Origin: Kineosphaera limosa NBRC 100340
GTDB taxonomy: Bacteria; Actinomycetota; Actinomycetes; Actinomycetales; Dermatophilaceae
NCBI RefSeq assembly: GCF_000298215.1
Contig: NZ_BAHD01000065.1
Span: 1-39,368 of the forward strand
Direction: 5' to 3'
Length of the DNA: 39,368 nucleotides
The position numbers were made by a program, and so were the translations under genes. This document shows positions 1 through 8,529 of the stretch, piece by piece. A model generated the notes under the pieces. That model saw only the letters and a list, made by a program, of their open reading frames with translations, was not told where the DNA came from and ran no database searches. The stretch's first letter is position 1. The number at the start of each line of letters is the position of its first letter.

Positions 1-613
1 CCGCCGCCATCGCGGCCACCGCCGAGCCGTGATCGTCGTGCGCCGCCGGCGGCGCGGGCCGCGGAGCCGCGTGCACCGACTCCCGCACCGTGCCCTCGTC
101 GATGAGCAGCAGCCCGTCGGACTCCCGATGCAGATGCCGTGCCACCCCGTACGGCTTGCCGTCGTCGTCGGGCACGGCGAGCAGAATGACCTGCACGCCG
201 TGGCCCTGCGCCTCCTCCACCGCCTCGGTGAGGTCGTCGTCACCGGAGAGCAGATAGGCGATGTCGATCGTGCGGTTGCGCGCGTGCGTCACCAGATCCA
301 GACCCAGCCGCAGGTCAACCCCCTTCTGTTCGCCCGCGTACGACAGCCGACCCAGCCGCAGCTTGACGCGCGGCATGAGACCCAGCCGCGCCTGCACCCC
401 ATCCGGCTGCCCGCCGGTCCCGCTGCCGGAGTCGTACCAGTTCAGCCGCAACAGCGGCAGATGGCTGTCCAGCTCCGCCTGCGAGATGAGCCGCGGGATC
501 AACTCGTCGTGGTCGACGCGCACACCGCTGCGCAGCGAGGTGCCGGTGACCCGGGTCGCCGCCGAAGCAAGCAGATAACCGGCATCGACGTAGAGCGCGC
601 AGCAAGACCTCAT
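1..613 (-). CDS. NYN-domain (PIN-like) putative ribonuclease, 3' end outside the window
   Basis: The reading frame starts at ATG 613 and begins MRSCCALYVDAGYLLASAA; it leaves the window at position 1, so the C terminus is missing. The N-terminal LYVDAGY and the later acidic SGDDDLTEAVEEA are the metal-binding aspartate motifs of NYN/DUF88 proteins, a PIN-like fold whose members act on RNA. The visible tail turns Pro/Ala/His-rich (around residues 185-200), suggesting a linker to a further region. An in-frame stop at 626-628 makes ATG 613 the first possible start. GGAGG abuts the ATG directly, too close for a normal ribosome binding site, while CAGCAT lies 6 nt upstream, so a leaderless start is plausible. 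It is divergent from guaB3. The RNA target is unknown. Confidence 0.8.
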   Translation of the reverse strand, partial: MRSCCALYVDAGYLLASAATRVTGTSLRSGVRVDHDELIPRLISQAELDSHLPLLRLNWYDSGSGTGGQPDGVQARLGLMPRVKLRLGRLSYAGEQKGVDLRLGLDLVTHARNRTIDIAYLLSGDDDLTEAVEEAQGHGVQVILLAVPDDDGKPYGVARHLHRESDGLLLIDEGTVRESVHAAPRPAPPAAHDDHGSAVAAMAA

Positions 614-673
614 CCTCCGATGCTGTCATGACCGGTGCCGGGCGGCGTCGGCGGCGGGCGGCAGCCACGCAGG

Positions 674-679
674 TAGCCT
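674..679 (+). promoter_or_regulatory. -10 hexamer of leaderless guaB3 promoter (TAGCCT)
   Basis: TAGCCT ends 6 nt before GTG 686, the spacing expected if transcription begins at the start codon. It supports GTG 686 over GTG 680. Confidence 0.5.
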
Positions 680-685
680 GTGCGC

Positions 686-1804
686 GTGAGCGAGATCGAG
701 ATCGGCCGGGGCAAGCGCGGGCGCCGCGCGTACACCTTCGACGACATCGCGGTCGTGCCGTCGCGGCGCACCCGCGATCCGGAGGAGGTGTCGACGAGCT
801 GGCAGATCGATGCCTATCACTTCGGGTTGCCGATGGTCGCCGCCCCGATGGACTCCGTGATGTCGCCGGCCACCGCCATCCAGTTCGGGCAGATGGGCGG
901 GCTGGGGGTGCTCGACCTCGAGGGTCTGTGGACCCGCTACGAGGACCCGACCCAGCAGTTGGCCGAGATCGCCGCGCTGGAGCCCGCCGCGGTCACCGCG
1001 CGCATGCAGGAGATCTACTCGGAGCCGATCAAGCCAGAGCTCATCACGGCACGCCTGCGCGAGATCCGTGACTCGGGTGTGACGGTCGCCGGGGCCCTGT
1101 CGCCGCAGCGCACCCAGGAGCACTGGCGCACGGTCGTCGACGCGGGCGTCGACCTGTTCGTCATCCGCGGCACCACCGTCTCCGCCGAACACGTCAGCAG
1201 CCACAGCGAGCCGCTGAACCTCAAGCGGTTCATCTACGAACTCGACGTGCCGGTCATCGTCGGTGGCGCCGGTACCTACACCGCCGCGCTGCACCTCATG
1301 CGCACCGGCGCGGCCGGGGTGCTCGTCGGCTTCGGCGGCGGCGCCGCCCAGACCACCGTGCAGACCCTCGGCATCTCCACGCCGATGGCGACGGCTATCG
1401 CGGATGTCGCGGCGGCGCGACGCGACTACCTCGACGAATCCGGCGGCCGGTACGTGCACGTCATCCCCGACGGCGGCATGGGCCGCTCGGGCGACATCGT
1501 CAAGGCCATCGCGTGCGGCGCCGACGCCGTGATGATCGGCGCCGCCCTCGCCCGCGCCCTGGAGGCGCCCGGTCGCGGCTTCCACTGGGGGTCCGAGGCG
1601 CACCACGGGCAGTTGCCGCGCGGCGAGCGGGTGGAGGTCGGCGCGATCGCCCCGATGCAGGAGATCCTCTTCGGCCCCGGCCGCAGCGCCGACGGCCGCA
1701 CGAACTACGTCGGGGCCCTGCGCCGCGCCATGGCCACCACCGGCTACACCGAGGTCAAGGAGTTCCAGCGGGTCGAGGTCGTCGTCGCCCACGGCGCCGG
1801 CTGA
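686..1804 (+). CDS. guaB3: GuaB3 family IMP dehydrogenase-related protein
   Basis: The protein (372 aa, MSEIEIGRGKRGRRAYTFDD at the N terminus) is a GuaB3-type member of the IMP dehydrogenase/GMP reductase family, a TIM barrel without the CBS pair of true GuaB. Visible family features are the PSRRTRDPEEVSTSWQID stretch, AAPMDSVMSP, and the glycine-rich phosphate-binding segments VGFGGGAAQTT and IPDGGMGRSGDIVKA. Actinobacteria usually encode GuaB3 as well as GuaB; GuaB3 is commonly annotated as IMPDH-like, and its exact reaction is less certain (some cyanobacterial and actinobacterial GuaB3 proteins are reported to act as GMP reductases). GTG 686 is preferred over GTG 680 because of the leaderless -10 hexamer. 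guaA lies 12 kb downstream on the same strand. Confidence 0.93.
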   Translation: MSEIEIGRGKRGRRAYTFDDIAVVPSRRTRDPEEVSTSWQIDAYHFGLPMVAAPMDSVMSPATAIQFGQMGGLGVLDLEGLWTRYEDPTQQLAEIAALEPAAVTARMQEIYSEPIKPELITARLREIRDSGVTVAGALSPQRTQEHWRTVVDAGVDLFVIRGTTVSAEHVSSHSEPLNLKRFIYELDVPVIVGGAGTYTAALHLMRTGAAGVLVGFGGGAAQTTVQTLGISTPMATAIADVAAARRDYLDESGGRYVHVIPDGGMGRSGDIVKAIACGADAVMIGAALARALEAPGRGFHWGSEAHHGQLPRGERVEVGAIAPMQEILFGPGRSADGRTNYVGALRRAMATTGYTEVKEFQRVEVVVAHGAG

Positions 1805-1815
1805 GGCCCCCGCCG

Positions 1816-1859
1816 GCGAGTCGCCCCGCTCCGGTCCAGGCCGGGCGGTGGCGACTCGC
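1816..1859. terminator. Stem-loop between convergent guaB3 and aldehyde dehydrogenase
   Basis: A perfect 10-bp inverted repeat (GCGAGTCGCC at 1816-1825, GGCGACTCGC at 1850-1859) encloses 24 nt and lies between the two convergent stop codons. There is no T-tract, so it is a candidate bidirectional terminator of the GC-rich actinobacterial kind. Confidence 0.5.
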
Positions 1860-1867
1860 GCCGACGA

Positions 1868-3217
1868 TCAGGTGCGGGAGCGGATGAGCTTCTTGTTGAC
1901 GAACTCCTCCATCCCGAAGCGGCCGAGCTCGCGGCCGAACCCGGAGCGCTTGACCCCGCCGAACGGGATCTCGGCCTGGTCCATCAACACGCCGTTGATG
2001 TAGACCATGCCGGCCTCGATGCGGTCGGCCACGCGGGCGGCCTGGTCGGCGTCGGTCGTGAAGACGTAGGAGCCGAGGCCGAACGGGGTGTCGTTGGCGA
2101 CCGAGACGGCCTCCTCCTCGTCGGCGACCTTGAAGACCATGGCGACCGGGCCGAACAGCTCCTGGTGGTAGGCGTCGCTGTCGGGGGTGATGCCGGTGAG
2201 GACGCCGGGCGGGAAGAACGCGCCGTTCCGCTCGCCGGCGCTGGCCAGGCTCGCGCCCTCGGCGACCGCCGCCTGCACCTGCTTCTCGAGATTGCGCGCC
2301 GCGGTCTCGGACGACAGCGGCGTGATGCCCTCGCCCGCCGCCAGCACCTTTGCGGTGAACTTCGCTGTGAACTCGTCGTAGAGGTCCTCGACGACGACGA
2401 AGCGCTTGGCGGCGTTGCACGCCTGGCCCGTGTTGTCGAGCCGGGCCGAGGCGGCGGCGTCGACGACCGCGTCGAGGTCGTCGGTGCTGAGCACGATGAA
2501 CGGGTCCGCGCCGCCGAGCTCGAGCACGACCTTCTTGAGGTTGCGCCCCGCGATCTCGGCGACGGCTGCGCCCGCCCGCTCGGAGCCGGTCAGCGAGACA
2601 CCGGCGATGCGAGGATCGGCGATCATGTCCGCGACCTGCTCGTTCGTCGCGTAGACGTTGACGTACGCGCCGGCCGGGAAGCCGGCGTCGTCGAACATCT
2701 GCTGCAGCGCGGCCGCCGAGCGCGGGCACTGCGGGGCGTGCTTGAGGATGATCGTGTTGCCGACCATGAGGTTCGGGCCGGCGAACCGCGCCACCTGGTA
2801 GTAGGGGAAGTTCCACGGCATGATCCCCAGCAGCGCGCCGAGCGGCGCCCGACGCACGATCGCGGTGCCCTCGGCATCCGGTCCGAGGTCGACCGACTCG
2901 TCGGCCAGCTGGGCGGGCCCGTGGTCGGCGTAATAGTCGTAGATGTCGGCCGAGAAGTCGACCTCGCCGAGCGCGTCCTCCATCGGCTTGCCCATCTCGG
3001 TGACGATGATCTGGGCAAGCTCCTCGCGGCGCTCCCGGTGCAGGTCGGCGACCTTGTGCACCAAGGCGGCGCGCTCGTCGGCCGTGGAGCTGCGACCCCA
3101 GCCCGCGGCGGCCTGCGCGGACGAGGCGAGCGCGGCCTCGATCTGCTCGGCCGTGGCCTCCGGGAAGGTCTCCAGCACTTCTCCGGTGGCCGGGTCGGTG
3201 ACGACATACATGCTCAT
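1868..3217 (-). CDS. NAD(P)-dependent aldehyde dehydrogenase (succinate-semialdehyde/guanidinobutyraldehyde type)
   Basis: This 449-aa aldehyde dehydrogenase is complete for the short SSADH-like branch of the family. Visible catalytic residues are Asn136 (MPWNFP), Lys159 (IILKH), Glu233 (VLELGG) and Cys267 (GQACNAA). AGGAAG 7 nt before ATG 3217 is a good ribosome binding site. It is the last gene of the minus-strand operon, 67 bp after the ureohydrolase. By homology it would oxidise succinate semialdehyde. In this operon it could instead oxidise 4-guanidinobutyraldehyde, the product expected if the ThDP enzyme decarboxylates 2-ketoarginine. Substrate choice cannot be read from sequence. A second SSADH-like gene, gabD2, lies beyond lysR. 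Confidence 0.92.
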   Translation of the reverse strand: MSMYVVTDPATGEVLETFPEATAEQIEAALASSAQAAAGWGRSSTADERAALVHKVADLHRERREELAQIIVTEMGKPMEDALGEVDFSADIYDYYADHGPAQLADESVDLGPDAEGTAIVRRAPLGALLGIMPWNFPYYQVARFAGPNLMVGNTIILKHAPQCPRSAAALQQMFDDAGFPAGAYVNVYATNEQVADMIADPRIAGVSLTGSERAGAAVAEIAGRNLKKVVLELGGADPFIVLSTDDLDAVVDAAASARLDNTGQACNAAKRFVVVEDLYDEFTAKFTAKVLAAGEGITPLSSETAARNLEKQVQAAVAEGASLASAGERNGAFFPPGVLTGITPDSDAYHQELFGPVAMVFKVADEEEAVSVANDTPFGLGSYVFTTDADQAARVADRIEAGMVYINGVLMDQAEIPFGGVKRSGFGRELGRFGMEEFVNKKLIRSRT

Positions 3218-3284
3218 GGGTGCTCTTCCTGCTCTCTGTCGACGTCGGTGTCCGAGGCGCGCGTGAGCGCTCCTTGGGTGGAGC

Positions 3285-4250
3285 CTAGGCCTGTGGGGCC
3301 ATCGCGCTGATGAGTTCGTACCCGACGTGTGCCGCCGCGATGCCCGTGATCTCGGCGTGGTCGTAGGCCGGGGACACCTCGACGATGTCCGCGCCGACGA
3401 GGTTGAGACCCTGCAGCGAGCGCAGGATCGCGAGCAGCTCGCGGCTCGTCAGCCCGCCGGCCTCGGGCGTGCCGGTGCCCGGCGCCGCCGCCGGGTCGAG
3501 CACGTCGATGTCGATCGAGACGTAGATCGGCCGGTCGCCCATCCGGGCGCGGATCCGCTCTGCGACCCCAGCGGCCCCCATGTCGTCGAGCTGGTGGGAG
3601 CCGACGACCTGGAAGCCGAGCACCTCGTCGTCCGTGAGGTCCTTGCGGGAGTAGAGCGGGCCCCGGATGCCGACGTGCATGCTGCCCGTCTTGTCGATGA
3701 GGCCCTCCTCGCTCGCGCGGCGGAACGGCGTTCCGTGGGTGTAGGCCGCCCCGAAATAGGTGTCCCACGTGTCGAGGTGCGCATCGAAGTGGAGCACGGC
3801 GACCGGCCCGTGGGCCTCGTGCAGGACGCGCAGGATCGGCAGGGCGATCGTGTGGTCGCCGCCGATCGTCAGGATGCGCCCGCACGTGTCGAGCGTCGCG
3901 CGGTAGCCGGCGTCGATGCCCGCGATCGCGTCATCGATGTCGAAGGGGTTGACCGCGAGATCGCCGGCGTCCGCGACCTGCTGGACGCCGAACGGTTCGA
4001 CATCCTGGATCGGGTTGTAGTTGCGCAGCAGCTTGGAGGAGGCCCGGATGTGCCCGGGGCCGAAGCGCGCCCCCGGCCGGTAGCTCACACCGCTGTCGAA
4101 GAGAACCCCGAGGATGCCGATGTCGGCCCGGCCGACCGCCTCGAGGGCGGGCAGCCGGGCGAACGTCGCAGGGCCGGCGTACCGCGGCACCATCGTGGCG
4201 TCCACCGGCCCGACTGGGCCGCCGGTCGTGCTGAATGTGTCGTTGCTCAT
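3285..4250 (-). CDS. Agmatinase/guanidinobutyrase-type ureohydrolase
   Basis: A 321-aa arginase/agmatinase-family enzyme that hydrolyses a guanidino group to urea and an amine. All six expected binuclear Mn ligands are visible: His133 (GGDHT), Asp156, His158 and Asp160 (DAHLD), and Asp247 and Asp249 (DIDVLDP). The [14 protein letters not shown] segment is typical of agmatinase/guanidinobutyrase rather than of arginase. It lies 52 bp downstream of a ThDP decarboxylase and 67 bp upstream of an aldehyde dehydrogenase. That context favours 4-guanidinobutyrate (giving GABA and urea) as substrate, but agmatine or guanidinopropionate remain possible. The family is certain; the substrate is inferred. 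Confidence 0.9.
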   Translation of the reverse strand: MSNDTFSTTGGPVGPVDATMVPRYAGPATFARLPALEAVGRADIGILGVLFDSGVSYRPGARFGPGHIRASSKLLRNYNPIQDVEPFGVQQVADAGDLAVNPFDIDDAIAGIDAGYRATLDTCGRILTIGGDHTIALPILRVLHEAHGPVAVLHFDAHLDTWDTYFGAAYTHGTPFRRASEEGLIDKTGSMHVGIRGPLYSRKDLTDDEVLGFQVVGSHQLDDMGAAGVAERIRARMGDRPIYVSIDIDVLDPAAAPGTGTPEAGGLTSRELLAILRSLQGLNLVGADIVEVSPAYDHAEITGIAAAHVGYELISAMAPQA

Positions 4251-4302
4251 GTGCGTCTTGCCTACGTCTTTCGTGTGATGGGTGTCATCGGTCTCTCGCC
4301 CG

Positions 4303-5970
4303 TCACAGGTTCGCGGTCTCGAGCGCGACGGACTGCTGCGCGCCCAGGTGCGTCGGGGCGAACATCCGCAAGAGGGCCGGGACGACGACGACCGCGGGCC
4401 CGGGGGTCTCGAAGGTCGACGCGATGACGTCCTGCACGGTCTCGACCGTGGCCGGGTAGGCGGGGATGTCGAAGCTGCGGGCCAGGGCGACGAAGTCGGG
4501 CCGCGCGAGCTCGGTCGCGGTGGCCGCCCCGAACGCGTCCGTCATGTACTCGCGCAGGATGCCGTAGCCTCCGTCGTCGACGATGAGCCATGTGACGTTC
4601 GCGTCGTGCTGGCGGGCGGTCGCGAGCTCTGAGATCGAGTACATCGCGCCCCCGTCGCCGGTGACCGCGAGGGTGCGCCGCCCCGTGCCCACGGCAGCAC
4701 CGAGGGCGGCGGGGAAGGCGAGCCCGAGCCCACCGGCGGCCTGGGCCGTGTGGAATCCGCCGCGCTGGGCATCCCAGGCCGACCACGCCCAGTAGCCGGC
4801 GATCGTCATGTCCCAGAACGTCTCGGTGGCGGCGGGTACTGCGGCGCGGATGCCGCGCAGCAGGCTGCGTTCGACGTCGAGGTCCTGCTCCTCGAGCCGC
4901 GCCTCGACGCGTCGGCGCAGGTCGGCCGCCACCTCGGCGCCACTGCCGGGGATGGGGGCCAGGCCGCGCGCGACGAGCCCCTCGGCGAAGTCCTCGAGCG
5001 CGGCGGCGGCGTCGGCGTGCACGCCCAGCACCTCGTGGTTCGAGCCGAGCACCCGGACCTCGGCGTCCACCTGGATGATGCGACCCGTCGGGGCGAACGT
5101 GAAGTAGTTGCTCGGCACCTCCCCGAACGACGTCCCGATCGCCAGCAACACGTCGGCCTGCTCGAGGAGTTCGGTCGTGTACCGGTCCTCGATCCACGAA
5201 CCAGCGCTCAGCGGGTGGTCGAAGCCGATGGTGCCCTTGCCGGCAGGGGTGGCGACGACGGGGGCGTCGAGGATCTCGGCGAGGGCGACGAGGGCCGCTT
5301 CCGCGCCGGGGGAGCGGCGGGCGCCTCCGCCGGCGAGGATGACGGGCCGCTTCGCCTCGGCCAGCAGCGCGACGGCCTGCGCGGTCGCCTCCGGGCGGGG
5401 TCGCAGCGGTCCGCGGTCGTCGACCGACAGGTGCTCGACCGGGGGAGCCTGCGTGGCGCCCAGGAGGATGTCCTGCGGGATCTCCACCCACACCGGGCCC
5501 GAGGGTGCCCGCAGGGCGATGCCCCAGGCTTCCGCGAGCACGGTGGGGATCTGGTCGGCGGTGCGGATCGTGAACGTCGCCTTGGTGACGTTGCGGGCGC
5601 TGGCCTGCTGGTCGTCGAGCTGGTGCAGAAAGCCGCGACGGGCCCCGCCCAGACCGGCCGTCGGGATCTGGCTCGTCACGACGAGCAGCGGCACGCATGC
5701 GGCGTACGCCTCCTGCAGGGCGCCGAGCGCGGTGAGCGCGCCCGGGCCGGTGGAGCAGAAGAGGACCCCGACCTCGCCGGTGGAGCGGCTGTAACCGTCG
5801 GCGGAGAAGACGGAGTTGTTCTCGATCCGCGAGGACACGAAGGCCAGCGGGCTGCGCCGGATCGCGTCGAAGAGACCGAGGGCGTGCTGCCCGGGGATGC
5901 CGAAGACGTGCGTGGCGCCCAGGGCGGTGAGGCTCTCGACGACGAGGTCGCCACCGTTGCGCGTGGTCAT
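4303..5970 (-). CDS. ThDP-dependent 2-oxoacid decarboxylase (benzoylformate decarboxylase/2-ketoarginine decarboxylase-like)
   Basis: A 555-aa thiamine-diphosphate enzyme with the three-domain layout of the acetolactate synthase/benzoylformate decarboxylase family: an N-terminal PYR domain ([17 protein letters not shown], activating Glu50 in SSRIENNS), a central domain, and a C-terminal PP domain with the Mg/ThDP motif GDG at 438-440. The second metal-ligand position is Asp466 (IVDDGGYG), where Asn is usual. No FAD-type acetolactate synthase features are obvious. ATG 5970 overlaps the stop of the hydratase gene by 4 bp (ATGA), so the two are probably translationally coupled. The nearby ureohydrolase and aldehyde dehydrogenase suggest that 5-guanidino-2-oxopentanoate is decarboxylated, as by Pseudomonas AruI. 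The substrate is inferred, not shown. Confidence 0.88.
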   Translation of the reverse strand: MTTRNGGDLVVESLTALGATHVFGIPGQHALGLFDAIRRSPLAFVSSRIENNSVFSADGYSRSTGEVGVLFCSTGPGALTALGALQEAYAACVPLLVVTSQIPTAGLGGARRGFLHQLDDQQASARNVTKATFTIRTADQIPTVLAEAWGIALRAPSGPVWVEIPQDILLGATQAPPVEHLSVDDRGPLRPRPEATAQAVALLAEAKRPVILAGGGARRSPGAEAALVALAEILDAPVVATPAGKGTIGFDHPLSAGSWIEDRYTTELLEQADVLLAIGTSFGEVPSNYFTFAPTGRIIQVDAEVRVLGSNHEVLGVHADAAAALEDFAEGLVARGLAPIPGSGAEVAADLRRRVEARLEEQDLDVERSLLRGIRAAVPAATETFWDMTIAGYWAWSAWDAQRGGFHTAQAAGGLGLAFPAALGAAVGTGRRTLAVTGDGGAMYSISELATARQHDANVTWLIVDDGGYGILREYMTDAFGAATATELARPDFVALARSFDIPAYPATVETVQDVIASTFETPGPAVVVVPALLRMFAPTHLGAQQSVALETANL

Positions 5971-6782
5971 GACGGGGTCCCTTCGGTGGCGATGGTCAGC
6001 TCGACGGCGCCGAGCCCGGTGAAGTCGGCGACGACGGTGTCGCCGGCGGCGACGGGGATCGGGCGGGTCAGCGTGCCGGTGTTGTGCACGTGGCCGGCGA
6101 CGAGGCCGTCGCCGCGCTGGGAGCGCTCGTTGGCCAGCCAGGTCATGGCGACGAGGGGGTTGCCCAGCACGCTGTCGGACTGGCCGCTCCCGGCGACCTG
6201 TCCGTTGACGCGAACCTCGACGGTGATGTCGGCGAGGTCGAGCTCGCGCCACTGCGTGACTGCCGGCCCGGTGATGAGGGCGCCGTCGGTGCCGTTGTCG
6301 GCGATGACGCTGAACGGGTCCTGGTTGGGCCAGTCGTAGAGGTGGCCGGCGACGACCTCGATGCTGCCCGAGACGGATGCGACGGCGGCGGCCACCTCCT
6401 CCTGCGTGTAGGGCTGCTCCCGTGGCGGCAACGACTCACCGAGAGTGAAGACGACCTCGGTCTCGATGACCATCGGGGGGAACAGGTCGGGGTCCAGCGT
6501 CGCGGGGCTCTCGAAGACCAGGTGCTCGAAGAGCCGGGCGTGGTAGGGGCCGTCGAGACCGAGCAGCTCCTGGATGGCGACGTTCGTTGCGCCGCAGAAC
6601 CAGCCCTTGATCGGCCAGCCGAGGTCCTGGGCGAGGAGGTCGGCGACGAGGTAGCTCTCCTCGATGTCGCTCGGTGCGACCTGCGCGGGGAGGTGGTCGA
6701 GGACGGAATTGTCGCGCCGGGTCTGCGCCAGGAGGGTGGCGGCTCGTCGGAGGTCTTCGACGCGGGGGGTGCTGATGCTCAT
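5967..6782 (-). CDS. 2-keto-4-pentenoate hydratase (MhpD) family protein
   Basis: A 271-aa member of the MhpD/fumarylacetoacetase-related superfamily, which contains 2-oxopent-4-enoate hydratases and 4-oxalocrotonate decarboxylases. Family segments seen are GWPIKGWFCGATN, PPMVIETEVVFTLGESLPP, ADNGTDGALITG, and LGNPLVAMTWLANERSQRG followed by a VHNTGTLTRPIPVAAGDTV ending. ATG 6782 follows only a weak purine-rich AGAAAGAA. The frame is open well upstream, but MSISTPRVEDLRRAATLLA looks like the native N terminus. The gene lies 40 bp after the symporter and overlaps the decarboxylase start by 4 bp. No aromatic ring-cleavage gene is nearby, so the usual meta-cleavage role does not fit; its job in a guanidino/2-oxoacid operon is unexplained. 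Confidence 0.87.
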   Translation of the reverse strand: MSISTPRVEDLRRAATLLAQTRRDNSVLDHLPAQVAPSDIEESYLVADLLAQDLGWPIKGWFCGATNVAIQELLGLDGPYHARLFEHLVFESPATLDPDLFPPMVIETEVVFTLGESLPPREQPYTQEEVAAAVASVSGSIEVVAGHLYDWPNQDPFSVIADNGTDGALITGPAVTQWRELDLADITVEVRVNGQVAGSGQSDSVLGNPLVAMTWLANERSQRGDGLVAGHVHNTGTLTRPIPVAAGDTVVADFTGLGAVELTIATEGTPS

Positions 6783-6822
6783 GATGTTCTTTCTGTGCTC
6801 GAGGTTTCGCAGGGCGGTCGGG

Positions 6823-8269
6823 TCAGTGGATGGGCGCGTGGGCGGGCTCGGGCTCCGGCTCGGGGTCGGCCGTGAGGGCGCCGGGACGCGGGAGGTCTTC
6901 GAAGTCGACCGCCGGACGCTTGGGCGTGACCGCCGAGACGATGACGAAGGCCAGGAAGCTGGCGAGCATGCCGTACAGCACCGGCTCGTTCGCGTAGAGG
7001 CCGGAGATGAACATGAAGATGACGCACACGACCGTGCCGGCGACGATGGAGGCGACGGCGGCGGCCGTGCCCGAGCGGCGCATGAACAGCGCGCCGATGA
7101 CCGGCACGAAGACCGCGACGGCCAGGATGTCGGCGGCGACGGTGACGATCCCGACGATGCTGTCGACCCCGAGCGCGATGACGAGCGAGGCGACACAGCT
7201 GACGAACAGCGCGATGCGGTTCGGGTTGACCCCGGTCATGCGGTCGCCCCCACAGCGGGCGCAGCACGTCGCGGGTCAGCACGGTCGAAGCCCCGATGAG
7301 CAGACCGCTGGCGGTGGACATCGTCGCTGCGACGGCGGCCGCCATGACCACGCCCAGGACGCCGGCGGGCAGGACCAGGGCCGCGGCGGCCGCGTAGGCG
7401 TTGTCGGGGGTGTCCAGCGCGGGCATCAGCACGCGGGCTGCCGCGCCGATCAGCGCGCCGGCCGCCCCGTAGAGGGCGCAGTAGATGCCCGCGGTGACGG
7501 CACCCCAACGGGCGACGCCGACCGAGCGGGCCGTCGCCAGCCGCTGCCAGTTGCCCTGGTCGACCATGAACCCGAAGAAGAACAGGAGGAAGTAGGAGCC
7601 GATGGTGCCCCAACCGATCGCCGTCATCGAGAAGAAGGACTCGGGCAGCGCCTCGCGCATCCCACCGATTCCACCGGCGTTCAGCACCGTCAAAGGCAGG
7701 AGGATCAGGAAGATGCCGACCGACTTGATCGTGAACTGCAGGACGTCGGTGAGGGTGATCGACCACATGCCGCCGGCGACGCTGTAAACCACGACGACGA
7801 TCCAGCCGACGAAGGCGGCGGCGGTCGGGGGAATGTCGAAGACCACTTCGAGAACGGTGCGCATGGCGACGATTTGGGTGGCGCCGACGAGCACCGAGTA
7901 GGCGACGACGATGACGGCGCCCATCAAACGCGGCATCGAGCCGTAGCGACGCTCCAGCGCCTCGGGCACGGTGCACACGTCGGCGCGGAAGAGCTTGCCG
8001 GCGAAGAGGAGGCCGATCATGGCGATGCCCGCGGAGAACATCAGGACGAGCATCATTCCGGAGATCCCGTACTGATAGCCGAGGCTGACGCCGCCGACCG
8101 TGGCCGTGCCGCCGAGGATGACGGTGCTCATCGCCGAGGTGTACATGAAGGGCCCGAGGCGACGGCCGGCGAGGGCGAAGTCGGTGCCGGACTTGCTGTG
8201 CTTGACGCCGATATAGCCGGCGCTCGTCATGACGATGAGATAGAGAATGATGACGATCTTGTCGGTCAT
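6823..8269 (-). pseudogene. Sodium:solute symporter (SSS) family permease, interrupted by a frameshift
   Basis: The N-terminal part starts at ATG 8269, with GGAG about 7 nt upstream, and reads MTDKIVIILYLIVMTSAGY. It continues through about ten hydrophobic segments of an SSS/panF-putP-like carrier, then loses frame at the C5 run 7247-7251 (G5 on the coding strand), just after TRDVLRPLWG. The C-terminal part (DRMTGVNPNRIALFVSC onward, ending PAHAPIH at 6823) continues in another frame. One extra base accounts for the shift: a G4 run would give LRPLWGDRMTGVNPN and an intact 481-aa protein of normal family length. It is either a sequencing or assembly homopolymer error, a real inactivation, or phase variation. 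As first gene of the operon it would import the substrate, probably a guanidino or carboxylate compound. Confidence 0.85.
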
Positions 8270-8454
8270 GGGGGTGCTCCGTTGCGCGTGAAAGGTCTGA
8301 AGGAGAAGGGTGAGGCCGATGCCGCGTGGGCGGTAGGTCGGTGGACGTCGATCCGACGGTGGCCGCTGCGTGAGCGGCTGGAGTCTTGGGGATCGCGTCA
8401 AACAAGAGCCGTGCCCGCCCGGGTGGCCGACCCGGTTGCGCTTGGCGTGATTGG

Positions 8455-8460
8455 AGATTA
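8455..8460 (-). promoter_or_regulatory. Candidate -10 (TAATCT) of the symporter-hydratase-decarboxylase operon
   Basis: TAATCT on the minus strand would start transcription near 8448, about 180 nt before the symporter start. The centre of the LysR palindrome (8513) then lies at about -65, where LysR-type activators bind. No good -35 is visible, as is common for activator-dependent promoters. Confidence 0.4.
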
Positions 8461-8503
8461 GAGCGCGCGCAACCCACGGGACCATCGAGAGATCTGGCCC
8501 CGT

Positions 8504-8522
8504 GCATAGATGACTTCTATGC
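8504..8522. promoter_or_regulatory. LysR-type operator, GCATAGA-N5-TCTATGC
   Basis: A perfect inverted repeat with 7-bp arms and a 5-bp spacer contains a T-N11-A core (8507-8519). It is AT-rich against a GC-rich background and its right arm overlaps the predicted -10 of lysR. This is the layout expected for autorepression of lysR and activation of the divergent operon. Confidence 0.75.
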
Positions 8523-8523
8523 T
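8518..8523 (+). promoter_or_regulatory. -10 hexamer (TATGCT) of leaderless lysR promoter
   Basis: TATGCT ends 6 nt before ATG 8530 and overlaps the LysR palindrome, so bound LysR would block it. Confidence 0.5.
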
Positions 8524-8529
8524 CTGGAG

